Notes: a model not told the origin generated them from the sequence alone. A stretch of 64,000 nt of DNA from Bacteroidales bacterium (GCA_017649855.1 JAGCGA010000003.1:1-64000), one strand, 5' to 3'. Positions 38,710 through 48,089 are shown, counted from the first letter of the stretch. Translations and numbers: made by a program.

Positions 38710-38817
38710 CACAAATTAAGAATACGAAAAGTTGAGGTTCGGAGGTTAAAGTTGTCGTTAGTGTCAATGTTCAAGGATCAAAGTTCATTATCCATTCCTC
38801 CCACTTCTTTTTTTTAT

Positions 38818-38825
38818 TATTTTTG
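38818..38825 (+). promoter_or_regulatory. -7 box (TATTTTTG) for the FecCD permease gene
   Basis: TATTTTTG followed by CCAGC, 10 bases before ATG 38835. A TTG start at 38823 lies inside the box and is therefore rejected. Confidence 0.55.
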
Positions 38826-38834
38826 CCAGCTAAA

Positions 38835-39848
38835 ATGACAGAACAGACCAAACATTATTTCTGGATGCCCTTTATCGCTGTGCTGCTGCTCTTGGCAGCA
38901 ATAGGTGCGGTTTTTGTTGGAGTGGTTCACATCCCTGCCAAGAGTGTGATGGTCTGTGTTTTGCAAAAGTTTGGTTTGTTTTCCGGGGTGACCATGCCCG
39001 AGTTCTATACGCTTACCTTGTGGCAGTTGCGCATTCCCCGCATTGTGATGAGCCTGCTGGCGGGTGCCTCCTTGGCTATCTGCGGTGCGGTCTTCCAGAG
39101 CATCTTCCGGAATCCGATCTGCGACCCCTACATTTTGGGTATCTCCTCAGGAGCCTCCTTGGGCGCGGCCATCGCCATCATCATCGGATGGGACACCTTC
39201 CTCTTCGGCATCACGGCCTTGGCCCTGGTGACGGCCCTCATCACGCTGCTCTTTATCGTCGGGGTGGCCAGGATTAAGGGCGGCCACGCCACCCAGACAC
39301 TCCTGTTGACGGGCATCGCGCTCAACTTCCTCATGTCTGCAGTCATCACCCTCCTGATTGTCGTCAACCAACAAGAAATGCATAAGATATATTTCTGGAC
39401 GATGGGCAGCCTCTCTTCGGTTTCGTGGCCCGAAATCGCCATCCTGTTCCCGATGATGCTGATGGCTGTCGTCGTTTTGTTCTATTACGCCAAAGATCTT
39501 AATATCATGCAGATGGGTGGGGAGTCGGCTCAGACACTGGGCGTGAATACCCATCGTACCACCATCGTGACGCTGGTCACCTCTTCCGTGTTGGTCGCCG
39601 TTATCGTCTCCTTCTGTGGTGTGATCGGCTTTATCGGCTTGATAGTGCCGCATATCGCCCGCCTCTTGTTTGGCAGCAACAACCGTCATCTGTTTGCCTA
39701 CTCGTTGCTGTTCGGCGCCTTCTTCTTGCTGATTGCCGACACGCTGGCACGCACCATCGCCGCCCCTGCAGAACTGCCGGTGGGCAGCATCACCGCCTTG
39801 GCCGGGGCACCTTACTTTATCTATCTGGTGCTAAGAAAGGGCTTGTGA
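38835..39848 (+). CDS. FecCD/BtuC-family ABC transporter permease, orphan
   Basis: 337 residues and about nine to ten membrane helices. Family blocks are LRIPRIVMSLLAGASLAICGAVFQ (in part), NPICDPYILGISSGASLGAA, GGESAQTLGV and GVIGFIGLIVPHIARLL (contact with the ATPase), ending LAGAPYFIYLVLRKGL. Such permeases import ferric siderophores, haem or cobalamin across the inner membrane, together with a binding protein and an ATPase. Neither partner is encoded next to it: the following gene is on the other strand and codes for a chaperone. The partners must be elsewhere, or the permease is shared. Confidence 0.9.
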   Translation: MTEQTKHYFWMPFIAVLLLLAAIGAVFVGVVHIPAKSVMVCVLQKFGLFSGVTMPEFYTLTLWQLRIPRIVMSLLAGASLAICGAVFQSIFRNPICDPYILGISSGASLGAAIAIIIGWDTFLFGITALALVTALITLLFIVGVARIKGGHATQTLLLTGIALNFLMSAVITLLIVVNQQEMHKIYFWTMGSLSSVSWPEIAILFPMMLMAVVVLFYYAKDLNIMQMGGESAQTLGVNTHRTTIVTLVTSSVLVAVIVSFCGVIGFIGLIVPHIARLLFGSNNRHLFAYSLLFGAFFLLIADTLARTIAAPAELPVGSITALAGAPYFIYLVLRKGL

Positions 39849-39863
39849 TTTTCCCCGTCGGGA

Positions 39864-40697
39864 TTATTGAAGGATAACTCCTTTTTTCAATGCCTCGTCG
39901 TAAAGCTTGTCCACGTAGTCGTCCAGAAAATGCTGACGCTGTTGGTTGAGCAACATCATGCGCACGGCAGCCTGCTCTTGCTCCGTCTCACTGACAGAAC
40001 GCTGGTTCTTGTAGTTGAGGATGACCAATAAATAGTGATTGTCCCCAACCTCCTTCTCGATGGTCGGATGCGTCTTTACCTTGTCGGGCTCGATGTGGAT
40101 GGATACCTCCCGCTGGATGTCTTCCAGGTAGAGCCATTGCTCGTCATCCAGCATGTATTCAACAGAGTCTCCCAGCAGGGCAATCAAGGTGTCTTTCTCA
40201 TTGACACGCCTTTTTTCGTCGAACAGGATAGACTTGACGGTGGGCAGCAACGGGGATCCTTTGGCTATCTTGACATAGTTGAGTTGGATGATGGGCTTCT
40301 TGACAGCATAGCTGTTGTCATAACGTTGGTTGAAGACATCCATTTTCAATTGAAGGGAATCCTCATCCAAGGTCAGGTCTTTGGTGAGTTTGTCGTATAA
40401 AGCGTTGATCAGAAGGGAGTTTCTGTATTCGTCCATCTTCTTGTCAAAGTTCTTCTCCCGGGCATTCAGAAGCTTCTCTGCCTCATGGAGTAACAATTGC
40501 TCCCGAACCCACTGGTTGATGTAGTCGTGGACCAATGTCAGGCTGTCTTCGGTGGACAGGCCGGTGGGCATGTTCTTCTGAATTTCAGATTCGTAGAGCT
40601 TGTGGTAATAGACTTCCGCCACCAACTTGTCTTTGGATCTGTGACAGGCGGTTAACAGCAGGATGGCTGCCAGTGTGGTGGCTAAAAGTCGATGCAT
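39864..40697 (-). CDS. SurA-like periplasmic chaperone lipoprotein without PPIase domain
   Basis: 277 residues with a lipobox (AAILLLTAC, lipid Cys18). The body is helical and resembles the SurA/PrsA N-terminal chaperone region (HDYINQWVREQLLLHEAE and YRNSLLINALYDKL). The parvulin segment expected after it is degenerate. It lies 3 bases after the gene for a complete two-parvulin protein on the same strand. The pair probably handles outer-membrane protein folding, with this member as a non-catalytic partner. Confidence 0.7.
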   Translation of the reverse strand: MHRLLATTLAAILLLTACHRSKDKLVAEVYYHKLYESEIQKNMPTGLSTEDSLTLVHDYINQWVREQLLLHEAEKLLNAREKNFDKKMDEYRNSLLINALYDKLTKDLTLDEDSLQLKMDVFNQRYDNSYAVKKPIIQLNYVKIAKGSPLLPTVKSILFDEKRRVNEKDTLIALLGDSVEYMLDDEQWLYLEDIQREVSIHIEPDKVKTHPTIEKEVGDNHYLLVILNYKNQRSVSETEQEQAAVRMMLLNQQRQHFLDDYVDKLYDEALKKGVILQ

Positions 40698-40700
40698 GGG

Positions 40701-42440
40701 TTAGTGTTTGAGAATGGAAGAGAAGACCTTTTCGTCCACCATGACGGGATATTTGGCGCGCAACTCCTTGACCCATTGCTGCTCCAGGTAGTCCTGATAG
40801 CGGGTGATGACCAGTGCGCGGATTTCGCTCATCGGCTTGTAAGGGGTCTCGGCGTTGGGATCATTGTTGGGGAAGTTGATCTTGATTTGCTCATAGAATT
40901 TTTCCAAACCTACGCTGTCCTGGATGGCGGCACCCCATACTTTCTGCGTGTTGATTTCATAAAGCAGGATACCATCGTGGAACTCTTTGACCAGGTCTCT
41001 GAATTCAGGATATTTTTCTTGCAAATGCTTCCTTTCGTAGGTCAAGATCTGCTCGCTGACGAAGTTGGGGTAGAGCTGATTCAGGAAGTCGGTCACAGGG
41101 CCAGTGAGCTTGACACCTTGGAAACGGGAGACATACTTGGCGAAATCTTGCACGCTCACCTGTTGGTCCGCGAAAGTGAAGATCGGTTTCAGCTTTTCGA
41201 TGCCCTTGAGGGAGGAGATGTCCTGAGTGGATTGGAAGGTATTCTCGTCAACGTTCTTGGCGAAGAATTTGAAGGCTTTGGCCTTGCCGCTTTCGTTGTA
41301 CTTATACTCCTTTTTAAGACGTTCCACGAGTGCTTCTTTGCTCTTCTGGGAGCGGCTGTCACGGGCGATACGTTGTTTAAGCATGTAACGGCTCTCCTCG
41401 TTGACGGTGGCTCTGGAGATGGAGTCGCAGCGGAGATAGTGCCATCCGAGTGTCGTCGGAACAGCGGCAGTCATCTGGCCGGGTCTGGCATGAATGGCAG
41501 CAGCCACATAGTTGCCGGGGCGACGGCTGGGAGTGAACGGCTCCATGCGGCCTCCTTTGTCTTTGGTGGCCTTGTCGTCAGAATAAAGCTTTGCCAGCGT
41601 GTCGAAGGGCACTCCCTGGTTGTAGGCAGCCTGGATTTCATTCATCCGCTCCAGGACCTCAGGTTTCACGTTGCCGCTCAACGCGGTGGAGTCTGCGATG
41701 AATATCTGGGAGAGCCATATCTTGCCGATGGCCGGGATTCTGTCCTGCACATAGACAATGTGATAACCAAATTGGGTGCGGAAAGGCATGGATACACTGC
41801 CTACCGGCGTGTTGAAAGCAGCCGACTCAAAGGGGTAGATCATTTCAAAGATGGAGAAATACCCTAACTCGCCTCGGTTGCCATAATGATGGGTGTGGTT
41901 CTGCGGGTTCACATACTCGCGGGCGGACTCATCCTCCGAATAGAGCGCTGCCGCCTCGTTGAAGTTCAGACCGTTCATGATCTGATCACGGATACCCAAT
42001 ATCTTATGATAGGCTGCCAACGTGTCTTTCGGAGAGGCAGATGGATTGCAACGAATCAGAATGTGCGAGGCGCGAACCTGACTCTTCGAACGCTCAAAAG
42101 CCTCCTCAATGAGTTCGTCACTTACCTGGTTGTCCACCAGATAAGGCTGGGCAGACTGTGTCTCGTAGGAGCCTAACTCGGCAATGAAGTTGGCGGCCGT
42201 GTCCAATTTCATGGCTTCGGCCTCCTGCACCTTCAGCCGGTAGTTGATGAAAAGCTCCCGGTATTCACGCAGGTCATTCTCCGTAGCCTCACTCAACATG
42301 TTGTTCTTTTGATAGGCTTTGACAAAATCCTGGACCGTGATGGTCTCATTGCCGATGGTCATCAATACACGGTTGTCATCTTGAGCATAAACAGCCATCA
42401 GGCCGAAACATAAGGCAAATAAAGCAGCAATTCGTTTCAT
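40701..42440 (-). CDS. Periplasmic peptidyl-prolyl isomerase (SurA-like, two parvulin domains)
   Basis: 579 residues with a signal peptide (IAALFALCFGLMAVYAQ). The N-terminal chaperone segment (ITVQDFVKAYQKNNM) precedes a first parvulin domain at about 120-235 (SHILIRCNPSASPKDT, RGELGYFSIFEMIYPFE, TQFGYHIVYVQDR). A second, more divergent one lies at about 237-345 (TKDKGGRMEP, TTLGWHYLRCDS). A ~230-residue C-terminal extension has the look of a third, degenerate unit. SurA-type proteins escort outer-membrane proteins through the periplasm. The large DUF5686 barrel gene lies directly upstream on the same strand. Confidence 0.88.
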   Translation of the reverse strand: MKRIAALFALCFGLMAVYAQDDNRVLMTIGNETITVQDFVKAYQKNNMLSEATENDLREYRELFINYRLKVQEAEAMKLDTAANFIAELGSYETQSAQPYLVDNQVSDELIEEAFERSKSQVRASHILIRCNPSASPKDTLAAYHKILGIRDQIMNGLNFNEAAALYSEDESAREYVNPQNHTHHYGNRGELGYFSIFEMIYPFESAAFNTPVGSVSMPFRTQFGYHIVYVQDRIPAIGKIWLSQIFIADSTALSGNVKPEVLERMNEIQAAYNQGVPFDTLAKLYSDDKATKDKGGRMEPFTPSRRPGNYVAAAIHARPGQMTAAVPTTLGWHYLRCDSISRATVNEESRYMLKQRIARDSRSQKSKEALVERLKKEYKYNESGKAKAFKFFAKNVDENTFQSTQDISSLKGIEKLKPIFTFADQQVSVQDFAKYVSRFQGVKLTGPVTDFLNQLYPNFVSEQILTYERKHLQEKYPEFRDLVKEFHDGILLYEINTQKVWGAAIQDSVGLEKFYEQIKINFPNNDPNAETPYKPMSEIRALVITRYQDYLEQQWVKELRAKYPVMVDEKVFSSILKH

Positions 42441-42506
42441 TGTATTTTTTGTAATTAAGTATAAATCAAACTTTTTTGTAAAAAAATGACTTTAAATTTG
42501 AGTCAG

Positions 42507-42514
42507 CAAATATA
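42507..42514 (-). promoter_or_regulatory. -7 box (TATATTTG) for the SurA-like operon
   Basis: TATATTTG on the minus strand, 66 bases before the ATG at 42440, leaving an AT-rich leader. Confidence 0.45.
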
Positions 42515-42574
42515 TAAAAATCTTTCTTGTTCATGAGTGATGATGAAGAAGATTTAAGGCGTCTGAAGAATCGT

Positions 42575-45181
42575 TTAAAAGGTTACCCGAAAGGAGATCC
42601 GAATGCCGTTCTTGCTCCATCCTTTCAGGTCTTTGGCATAAGTGATTCGGCGAACATAGTCGATGCGTATAAACTGAAGGATATTTTCAATGCCGGCCGT
42701 GATTTCCATGTAAGGCAGCTTGCCCAATTGCCCACATCCGTCTGGCAGAAGATATAGTCCTGGCGTGCTGGCACTGGGGATGTTCTTGGACGATAGTCCG
42801 CCATAGATGCCGCTGAAGGATAATACCTCCCTGAACCTCAAGCGGTTCCAAAGCGGGATGCGGTTGAAGATCCATCCTTTCAGGTAATAGGTGGCATAGA
42901 GCCCCACATATTTATCTAGGATGAACTCCATCGGTTTCATCAGACAGAAGGTGTTGGGGGAGAGGAATATCGACTGGTTGGTGGACGGGATGTACAGTTT
43001 GGGAAACGGTGTCGCATTCCAGATGATGCCTGCCTGAAGGGTGGCGTCGATATGGCCGAAGGCGGATAGCCAGAATCTTTTCTCGATGGAGAAGTCGGTC
43101 CGATGATACCAGGTCCGGCTATCCAGCAGTCCCGAGGTGTGGGTCAGTCGCATCACAGGTGCGTTTTTGGATAGTTTGAGAAGATTGTCTTTGCCCGACT
43201 GGTTGTTGAAGAGCCGCTCGCCCGGGGCCCAACGGAACTGCACGCGCCACTCCAGGTTGTGGAAAGCACTGACCCTGGAGATGGTCCCATCCGGGTTGAT
43301 GCGCCAATAGGCCAAGGTGCCCGTGGCCTCGTTGTTCTCGTACTGCACCCAGGTGTCCAGACTGAGACGGAAGGGCCACTCCCGCTCATAGCGGAGCTTG
43401 ATGCGCTGTACATACTGGGCTGAAAGGGAAGGGTCACCCGTCGTGTACGACATAAGAAAGTTGTCGCGATCCATGTAGCCATAACTCTGTCCCGGCATCT
43501 CGATGTCATACTGGGTGGTGAAATAGAGGGCATGGCGCAGGTGCTCGTTGATGTGCCGCTCTTTTTTTACAAAACTGTATGCCAGAGTGGCCTTGTATTT
43601 GAGTCGCTGATCCAGACACCCGTAGGCAAGATACCAGTTGAGAAACAACTGCTCATGCGCCTTAGCGGTGGTCATGCCCCCAAGTCTCAAACGTACGCCC
43701 TCCGTGGGGTTGTAACTGACAAGGTCGTAGATGGTGCCGATGTCAAAACCACTCTGTTTCCGATCTTTGGCCGTGGCGATGTAGCCGGTGGATAGAATCT
43801 CGGCCGTCTTCTCCAGCACTTTGAAGATGGGCGTCCGACGCAATTCCGTCGAGATGCTGTCCATGAACGACTCTTTGGTTGACAAGGGTAGGGGCCTCAT
43901 CTTTTTCCATTGCCAATTCTTGTACTTGGTGTTGGGCGCGTCAACCTCACCACCCGTCAGGGCGGCGCTGATGGAGTCTGGCAAGGTGGCCCCGAGCTCG
44001 TATTGGTACCATAGGGTGTTCTGCCGGATATGTATCTGCCGCATCTTCTTCAGCTTGGTAAGAGACAACGCCGCAGTGGTCTGAGCCGTGCGAGGAGCCC
44101 ATAAGCCGTTGTCTAGCTTCTGAAACTCCTGTGTTAAACGTAACTGTCTGACAAAGTTCATGTTAATATTGACCGGCACATTGATGGCATATTGTTTCAA
44201 TGCATAAGTGCTGTCATTGACAATGTACAATCGCCCGGAAAAGCCAAAGGTGCGGCTGTTCACAGGCGAGAAGGAGAGCTCAATGCAGGAGATACCATCC
44301 AACTCAAGGGTGTCCGTGATATAATAATGATAATACAAGGTAGCCAAAGATGAGGAAAGTGGACTTACGAACTTGTTGAGCATCAGTTCGATGTCATTGT
44401 CAAAAATGTTGACCCCCTGGAAGATCTCTTCCAGATTGGCGCCAAGTCCTTCGTCGTCCAACACCTCGTCAACACCTTGCATCCGTCTGGCTGTCACATA
44501 GTTGATGCTTCTTTGAGGCGATTTCTGGTAATAGAGGTCGGAGAGCGTCTCCCGAAGCGAGAGTGTCAGCACCGGCACACTGTCTTGAGGAATGGTGTCG
44601 ATATACTTCTCCAAAAAAGAGAACTGTTGCCGGATGCTGTTCTTTTGGAAGTCCACATCAAAACGTCCGAAGGTCATCACCATCTTCTTGTAGCATTGTG
44701 CTTTGTAATAGTCTGCCGCCTCGATGCGGTATAGGTTTTTGTTCTCGATCACCTTCTCAACCAGCTCGACGGCCGGATTCCCTTTGCGAACATACTTGGG
44801 CTTCTTCTTTTTGCTGATCACCACCTCTTGCAGAGGTTGGGTAGTGCTGATGAGGAAATTCCGTTGCCGTTGCTTCTTATTGATGATGACCGTGTCAGGA
44901 TCATAGAAGAAGTATCGGACGATCAGGGTGTCGGTATTGGAAAAGGGAAGCCGATAGGAGCCGTCATTGCCCGTATAGGTGCCTACGGATGTGTTGTGCC
45001 ATTGAAGTTGTGCCAAATAAACAGCCACGGTATCCCCTTTGTCGTCGATGGTGAACACCTTTCCTGCCAACGTCTGGGCCGATAGCTGCGCGAAGAAGAA
45101 CAGCTGGAGAAGCAGACAGCAAGAGAGGCCTTTCAGCCATCTCAGTTTCTTATGGGTGTAGGATGATACTATCTTCTTCAT
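42575..45181 (-). CDS. DUF5686 outer-membrane protein with carboxypeptidase-regulatory-like domain
   Basis: 868 residues with a signal peptide (LLQLFFFAQLSAQ). Residues about 36-115 form a carboxypeptidase-regulatory-like beta sandwich (LAGKVFTIDDKGDTVAVYLA and GTYTGNDGSYRLPF), as in many Bacteroidetes outer-membrane proteins. It is followed by KKKKPKYVRKGNPAVELVEKVIENKN, typical of DUF5686. The long C-terminal half has alternating aromatic strands and ends in GWSKNGIRISFRVTF, with a terminal Phe as expected for a BAM-inserted beta barrel. Function unknown. It is placed upstream of two SurA-like chaperones. Confidence 0.85.
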   Translation of the reverse strand: MKKIVSSYTHKKLRWLKGLSCCLLLQLFFFAQLSAQTLAGKVFTIDDKGDTVAVYLAQLQWHNTSVGTYTGNDGSYRLPFSNTDTLIVRYFFYDPDTVIINKKQRQRNFLISTTQPLQEVVISKKKKPKYVRKGNPAVELVEKVIENKNLYRIEAADYYKAQCYKKMVMTFGRFDVDFQKNSIRQQFSFLEKYIDTIPQDSVPVLTLSLRETLSDLYYQKSPQRSINYVTARRMQGVDEVLDDEGLGANLEEIFQGVNIFDNDIELMLNKFVSPLSSSLATLYYHYYITDTLELDGISCIELSFSPVNSRTFGFSGRLYIVNDSTYALKQYAINVPVNINMNFVRQLRLTQEFQKLDNGLWAPRTAQTTAALSLTKLKKMRQIHIRQNTLWYQYELGATLPDSISAALTGGEVDAPNTKYKNWQWKKMRPLPLSTKESFMDSISTELRRTPIFKVLEKTAEILSTGYIATAKDRKQSGFDIGTIYDLVSYNPTEGVRLRLGGMTTAKAHEQLFLNWYLAYGCLDQRLKYKATLAYSFVKKERHINEHLRHALYFTTQYDIEMPGQSYGYMDRDNFLMSYTTGDPSLSAQYVQRIKLRYEREWPFRLSLDTWVQYENNEATGTLAYWRINPDGTISRVSAFHNLEWRVQFRWAPGERLFNNQSGKDNLLKLSKNAPVMRLTHTSGLLDSRTWYHRTDFSIEKRFWLSAFGHIDATLQAGIIWNATPFPKLYIPSTNQSIFLSPNTFCLMKPMEFILDKYVGLYATYYLKGWIFNRIPLWNRLRFREVLSFSGIYGGLSSKNIPSASTPGLYLLPDGCGQLGKLPYMEITAGIENILQFIRIDYVRRITYAKDLKGWSKNGIRISFRVTF

Positions 45182-45480
45182 CAGACAACTTTTACCGCGA
45201 TAGTAGAAAACGTGATACCTATTATTTTATTATAGGGGTTTGCAAAAAAAAAAGCGGACGTCGGGAGGACGTTTTCAATGCCTTTATTCACAAAGATTAC
45301 ATGGGTGTCGCTTTTGAGGTCAAGCCACTCGCTTGAAATATTTTTTATTTTTGCAAGGTGGAAGGAAAAAATGTCATTCCGACTTCGACTTAAGCCTTAA
45401 TCATCCAAAACGCCTAACGGGAAATAGCTTCTCCATCTCATGAACCAGAATGGCCTAATTGATCATAAGCTGCACATTTT
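45182..45480. other. 299-base spacer with one possible promoter
   Basis: A TATTTTTG box at 45346-45353 (plus strand) could serve the lipoprotein gene at 45481, giving a ~120-base leader. No open frame, repeat or RNA gene is recognised in the rest. Confidence 0.4.
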
Positions 45481-46311
45481 ATGAAAAGAATGATCCCAAT
45501 CCAGATATTGCTCTTGAGCAGTGCACTGCTGTTGACCTCCTGCCACAGCAACCGCCAGCTGGTGGGCACGGGCAGTGTCAAAGCCCTCACAGACAGCATC
45601 TGGACGTACGGTATCAGCCATCCAGACGGTTTCACCTTGGACATCAACACGATGACAGAGCCGGTGAATGGGGTTGTCGTGGCGTATGCTGCCACGCAGG
45701 GGAGTCACAGCCGCAAGCAGCTCGGACGGGTGGTGCGGCACGCGAAGCGGCATGACGGCTATGTCGGCGGCTGGCTGGATGCCACCGACAGCCTCTACTA
45801 TTTCGACAGCTCCCGTCTCTTCCCTGAAGATTCTCTCGATGCAGCCATTCGTTTCGGTGTCGAAAACGAACAACTTGCGGTGTTTGTTTTGTCGGAGGGG
45901 CGAGAGGTGCGGCTGGACACTCAAAACAGGTCACCCGAATGGACGCTTCAAGAGGCCAAATGTGCAGAAGGTCTGAACATACAGCCCACGGAAGACACCA
46001 TCATCGTGAAATTGAACTGGTGGCTCGCCAAGGCGGAACTCCGCGACTTCTCGCTGGCGCATCTCGACAGTGTGATGAACACTCTTTGTCATCCTTGTGC
46101 CCGTTTTGAAATTACCTATTGGGATTATCAATACGAATACTGGTCTTTTATCCCAGCTAAAATGAGAGCAGAGTATCTGTATGACCGGATGAATGAAATG
46201 TGTCCGAACAATGTCACGGCAGTGCATATCCGGTATGAGTTGTTGAAGGAGTGGGAGGAGATTCCTAATCAGACACCCTATAAGGTCTTGATGATTTGTC
46301 GGAAACATTGA
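45481..46311 (+). CDS. Lipoprotein of unknown function
   Basis: 276 residues with a clear lipoprotein signal (IQILLLSSALLLTSC, lipid Cys21). The mature part has mixed strands and helices and two pairs of aromatic-rich segments (ITYWDYQYEYWSF). No catalytic motif or family is recognised. It stands alone and is followed by a bidirectional terminator and the convergent tRNA-His gene. Confidence 0.7.
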   Translation: MKRMIPIQILLLSSALLLTSCHSNRQLVGTGSVKALTDSIWTYGISHPDGFTLDINTMTEPVNGVVVAYAATQGSHSRKQLGRVVRHAKRHDGYVGGWLDATDSLYYFDSSRLFPEDSLDAAIRFGVENEQLAVFVLSEGREVRLDTQNRSPEWTLQEAKCAEGLNIQPTEDTIIVKLNWWLAKAELRDFSLAHLDSVMNTLCHPCARFEITYWDYQYEYWSFIPAKMRAEYLYDRMNEMCPNNVTAVHIRYELLKEWEEIPNQTPYKVLMICRKH

Positions 46312-46354
46312 TAAGGTACGGCTTTCGTCGTCGATAGTGGTGTAAAGCAAAAAA

Positions 46355-46377
46355 AAAGCAGCAAAACTTGCTGCTTT
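46355..46377. terminator. Bidirectional rho-independent terminator
   Basis: A perfect 10-bp stem AAAGCAGCAA/TTGCTGCTTT with an AAC loop has an A-run on the left and a T-run on the right. It can stop both the lipoprotein transcript and the tRNA-His transcript coming from the other side. Confidence 0.85.
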
Positions 46378-46387
46378 TTTTCTTTCG

Positions 46388-46462
46388 GGCGGCAGGTCGG
46401 ATTCGAACCGACGACCCACGGAACCACAATCCGGTACTCTAACCAACTGAGCTACAACCGCC
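46388..46462 (-). tRNA. tRNA-His (anticodon GTG)
   Basis: 75 bases counting an encoded G at position -1 and C73, the identity pair of tRNA-His. The anticodon GTG is at 46425-46427 inside TTGTGGT. The D stem GCTC/GAGT and the T arm GTCGG-TTCGAAT-CCGAC are intact. CCA is not encoded. Two stem positions do not pair (U6-U67 in the acceptor and C27-U43 in the anticodon stem). A TATTTTTG box lies 26 bases upstream. Confidence 0.95.
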
Positions 46463-46488
46463 ATATTGGGTGTCTCAAAAAGACGCGG

Positions 46489-46496
46489 CAAAAATA
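46489..46496 (-). promoter_or_regulatory. -7 box (TATTTTTG) for tRNA-His
   Basis: TATTTTTG on the minus strand, 26 bases before the 5' end of the tRNA. Confidence 0.5.
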
Positions 46497-46546
46497 CACT
46501 TTTTTTCAATTTCTGCACCACATCTTGAAAGAATTTTTTCCAGGCC

Positions 46547-47245
46547 CTATCGCTTGCTCTTTTTCATGGCTGCGATGGAGAGGAAGAGCCCCAGGATGAT
46601 GCTGCAGAAGGCGGCGAAAAGAACTTGGAAATCTTTTGGCAAACAGAATGTTAGCGTATGCGCTGGAATCCAAAACAGGGGGATGGTCTTCTTGAAGACA
46701 AAACCCCATTGCACGTTCCAGTCGATGTCTGACAGGTACTGGCGCATGGGCATGACCTGGGCCAAACAACTAACTTTGCCATGATGTGCGGCAATGTGCA
46801 TGTCGCAAACTTTGTGCAAAGTCATGAAGACCGGCGCAAAGGAGGTGTTCATCATCACGCTGATGCAGAATGCCCCTAACAGCTTCATCCCGGAAAAGCC
46901 ACCCGCCATGGCCTCTGGCATGGAAGCGAAGATACTGTAACGCGAGAGAAAGCCGGGAATGCCGCGACTGAAAACATTCATCGCCAGCGCTATCCACATA
47001 CCCAGAAGCCCCCAGATGATAAATTTGGGCAACAAACCGAATTCAGCATGGTAGTAAGAGCCAGTCTTGAGCCGAAGTCCTAACATCTCCCCGAAAGTGG
47101 CCAAAATGCCGAATTTCAAAAAGGCCATGCACAAAGGAACATGCTGGTTCCCGGCAAGATAGGCGGCATATACGGAGGGAAATAGGAAGAAGGGTAGCAG
47201 ACAGAGGATGACAATGGCTATGACGATAAAATCAATCTTTTTCAT
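46547..47245 (-). CDS. Polytopic membrane protein, possibly Mpv17/PMP22-like
   Basis: 232 residues from ATG 47245, with about five hydrophobic segments (IDFIVIAIVILCLLPFFLF; FIIWGLLGMWIALAMNVF; FQVLFAAFCSIILGLFLSI). The C-terminal pattern WNVQWGFVFKKTIPLFWIPAH followed by a final helix recalls the Mpv17/PMP22 family signature (W-x-x-Q, then F, P and a last helix ending LS). That is a suggestion from pattern only. The start is chosen below the TATTTTTG box at 47285-47292. Function unknown. Confidence 0.6.
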   Translation of the reverse strand: MKKIDFIVIAIVILCLLPFFLFPSVYAAYLAGNQHVPLCMAFLKFGILATFGEMLGLRLKTGSYYHAEFGLLPKFIIWGLLGMWIALAMNVFSRGIPGFLSRYSIFASMPEAMAGGFSGMKLLGAFCISVMMNTSFAPVFMTLHKVCDMHIAAHHGKVSCLAQVMPMRQYLSDIDWNVQWGFVFKKTIPLFWIPAHTLTFCLPKDFQVLFAAFCSIILGLFLSIAAMKKSKR

Positions 47246-47284
47246 GATGCTAATGGGATGATGAATGTTTTTGTATATAGCGTG

Positions 47285-47292
47285 CAAAAATA
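47285..47292 (-). promoter_or_regulatory. -7 box (TATTTTTG) for the membrane protein gene at 47245
   Basis: TATTTTTG on the minus strand, 39 bases before ATG 47245. Confidence 0.5.
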
Positions 47293-47415
47293 CGCAAAAT
47301 TTGAATGCCTTCGCCAGCATTGCTTCTGCCCTGCAACTGGCTTGAATCTTTTTCTTATGTTAAACACTCAATCAAGCAAGAGTTTATGCTGTGTTGTGAC
47401 AATATGTCATATATT

Positions 47416-47446
47416 TTTGACAAATTGTGATTATTTTATATTTTTG
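47416..47446 (+). promoter_or_regulatory. Canonical Bacteroidetes promoter TTTG-N19-TATTTTTG for the glutathione peroxidase gene
   Basis: The -33 element TTTG (47416-47419) and the -7 element TATTTTTG (47439-47446) are exactly 19 bases apart. It is the best promoter in the window and fixes the start at ATG 47478, since a longer frame begins between the two elements. Confidence 0.75.
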
Positions 47447-47477
47447 CGCTTTCTTGTACATCAAAATTGATTTTAAA

Positions 47478-48089
47478 ATGAAAAAATTATTTTTCCTGTT
47501 GACAATTTTAGCGTTGGTTTGTTCCTGCACCAAACCCGAACCCGAACCGGAATATCCACCACAAGAAACCACGGACACGACGGATGTAAGTGTGGATACA
47601 ACGGATTATAACGAACCACAGGACAACATCTATCAATTCAAAGTGCTGGATGGCAATGGCGACAGCGTCTCGCTGGGCCTTTACCGAGGCATGGTGTTGT
47701 TGGTGGTGAATACCGCAACCCAGTGTGGCTACACTCCCCAATACACACGTCTGGAGAAATGGTATCAAGACTATCAGGATCAGGGATTTGTCATTTTGGA
47801 TTTCCCATGCAACCAGTTTGGCGGTCAAGCACCGGGCGACTTTGACGACATCCACGATTTCTGTACCGCTACCTACAACATCTCATTCCCGCAGTTTGAC
47901 AAGATCAATGTGAACGGCCCGAATGCATCACCCCTGTATGTGTGGCTCAAGAGCAAGAAACCGGGTAAGATCCAATGGAACTTCACGAAATTTCTGATTG
48001 ACCGGAACGGTGAAGTGGTGGAGAGATTTGAACCCGACCAAAACATGAACCAAGTACAACAAGCCATAGAAGCCCAACTTGGACGATAA
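47478..48089 (+). CDS. Glutathione peroxidase-family lipoprotein
   Basis: 203 residues with a lipobox (LTILALVCSC), followed by a Pro/Glu/Asp/Thr-rich spacer (KPEPEPEYPPQETTDTTD) that lifts the domain off the membrane. The peroxidase fold has NTATQCGYTPQY with the peroxidatic Cys in place of selenocysteine, then FPCNQFGGQAPG and IQWNFTKFLIDR, which supply the Gln, Trp and Asn of the active site. Bacterial members normally use thioredoxin-type donors. Most relatives are cytosolic, so the lipid-anchored form is notable. It has a strong promoter and a nitroreductase lipoprotein gene 48 bases downstream. Confidence 0.88.
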   Translation: MKKLFFLLTILALVCSCTKPEPEPEYPPQETTDTTDVSVDTTDYNEPQDNIYQFKVLDGNGDSVSLGLYRGMVLLVVNTATQCGYTPQYTRLEKWYQDYQDQGFVILDFPCNQFGGQAPGDFDDIHDFCTATYNISFPQFDKINVNGPNASPLYVWLKSKKPGKIQWNFTKFLIDRNGEVVERFEPDQNMNQVQQAIEAQLGR

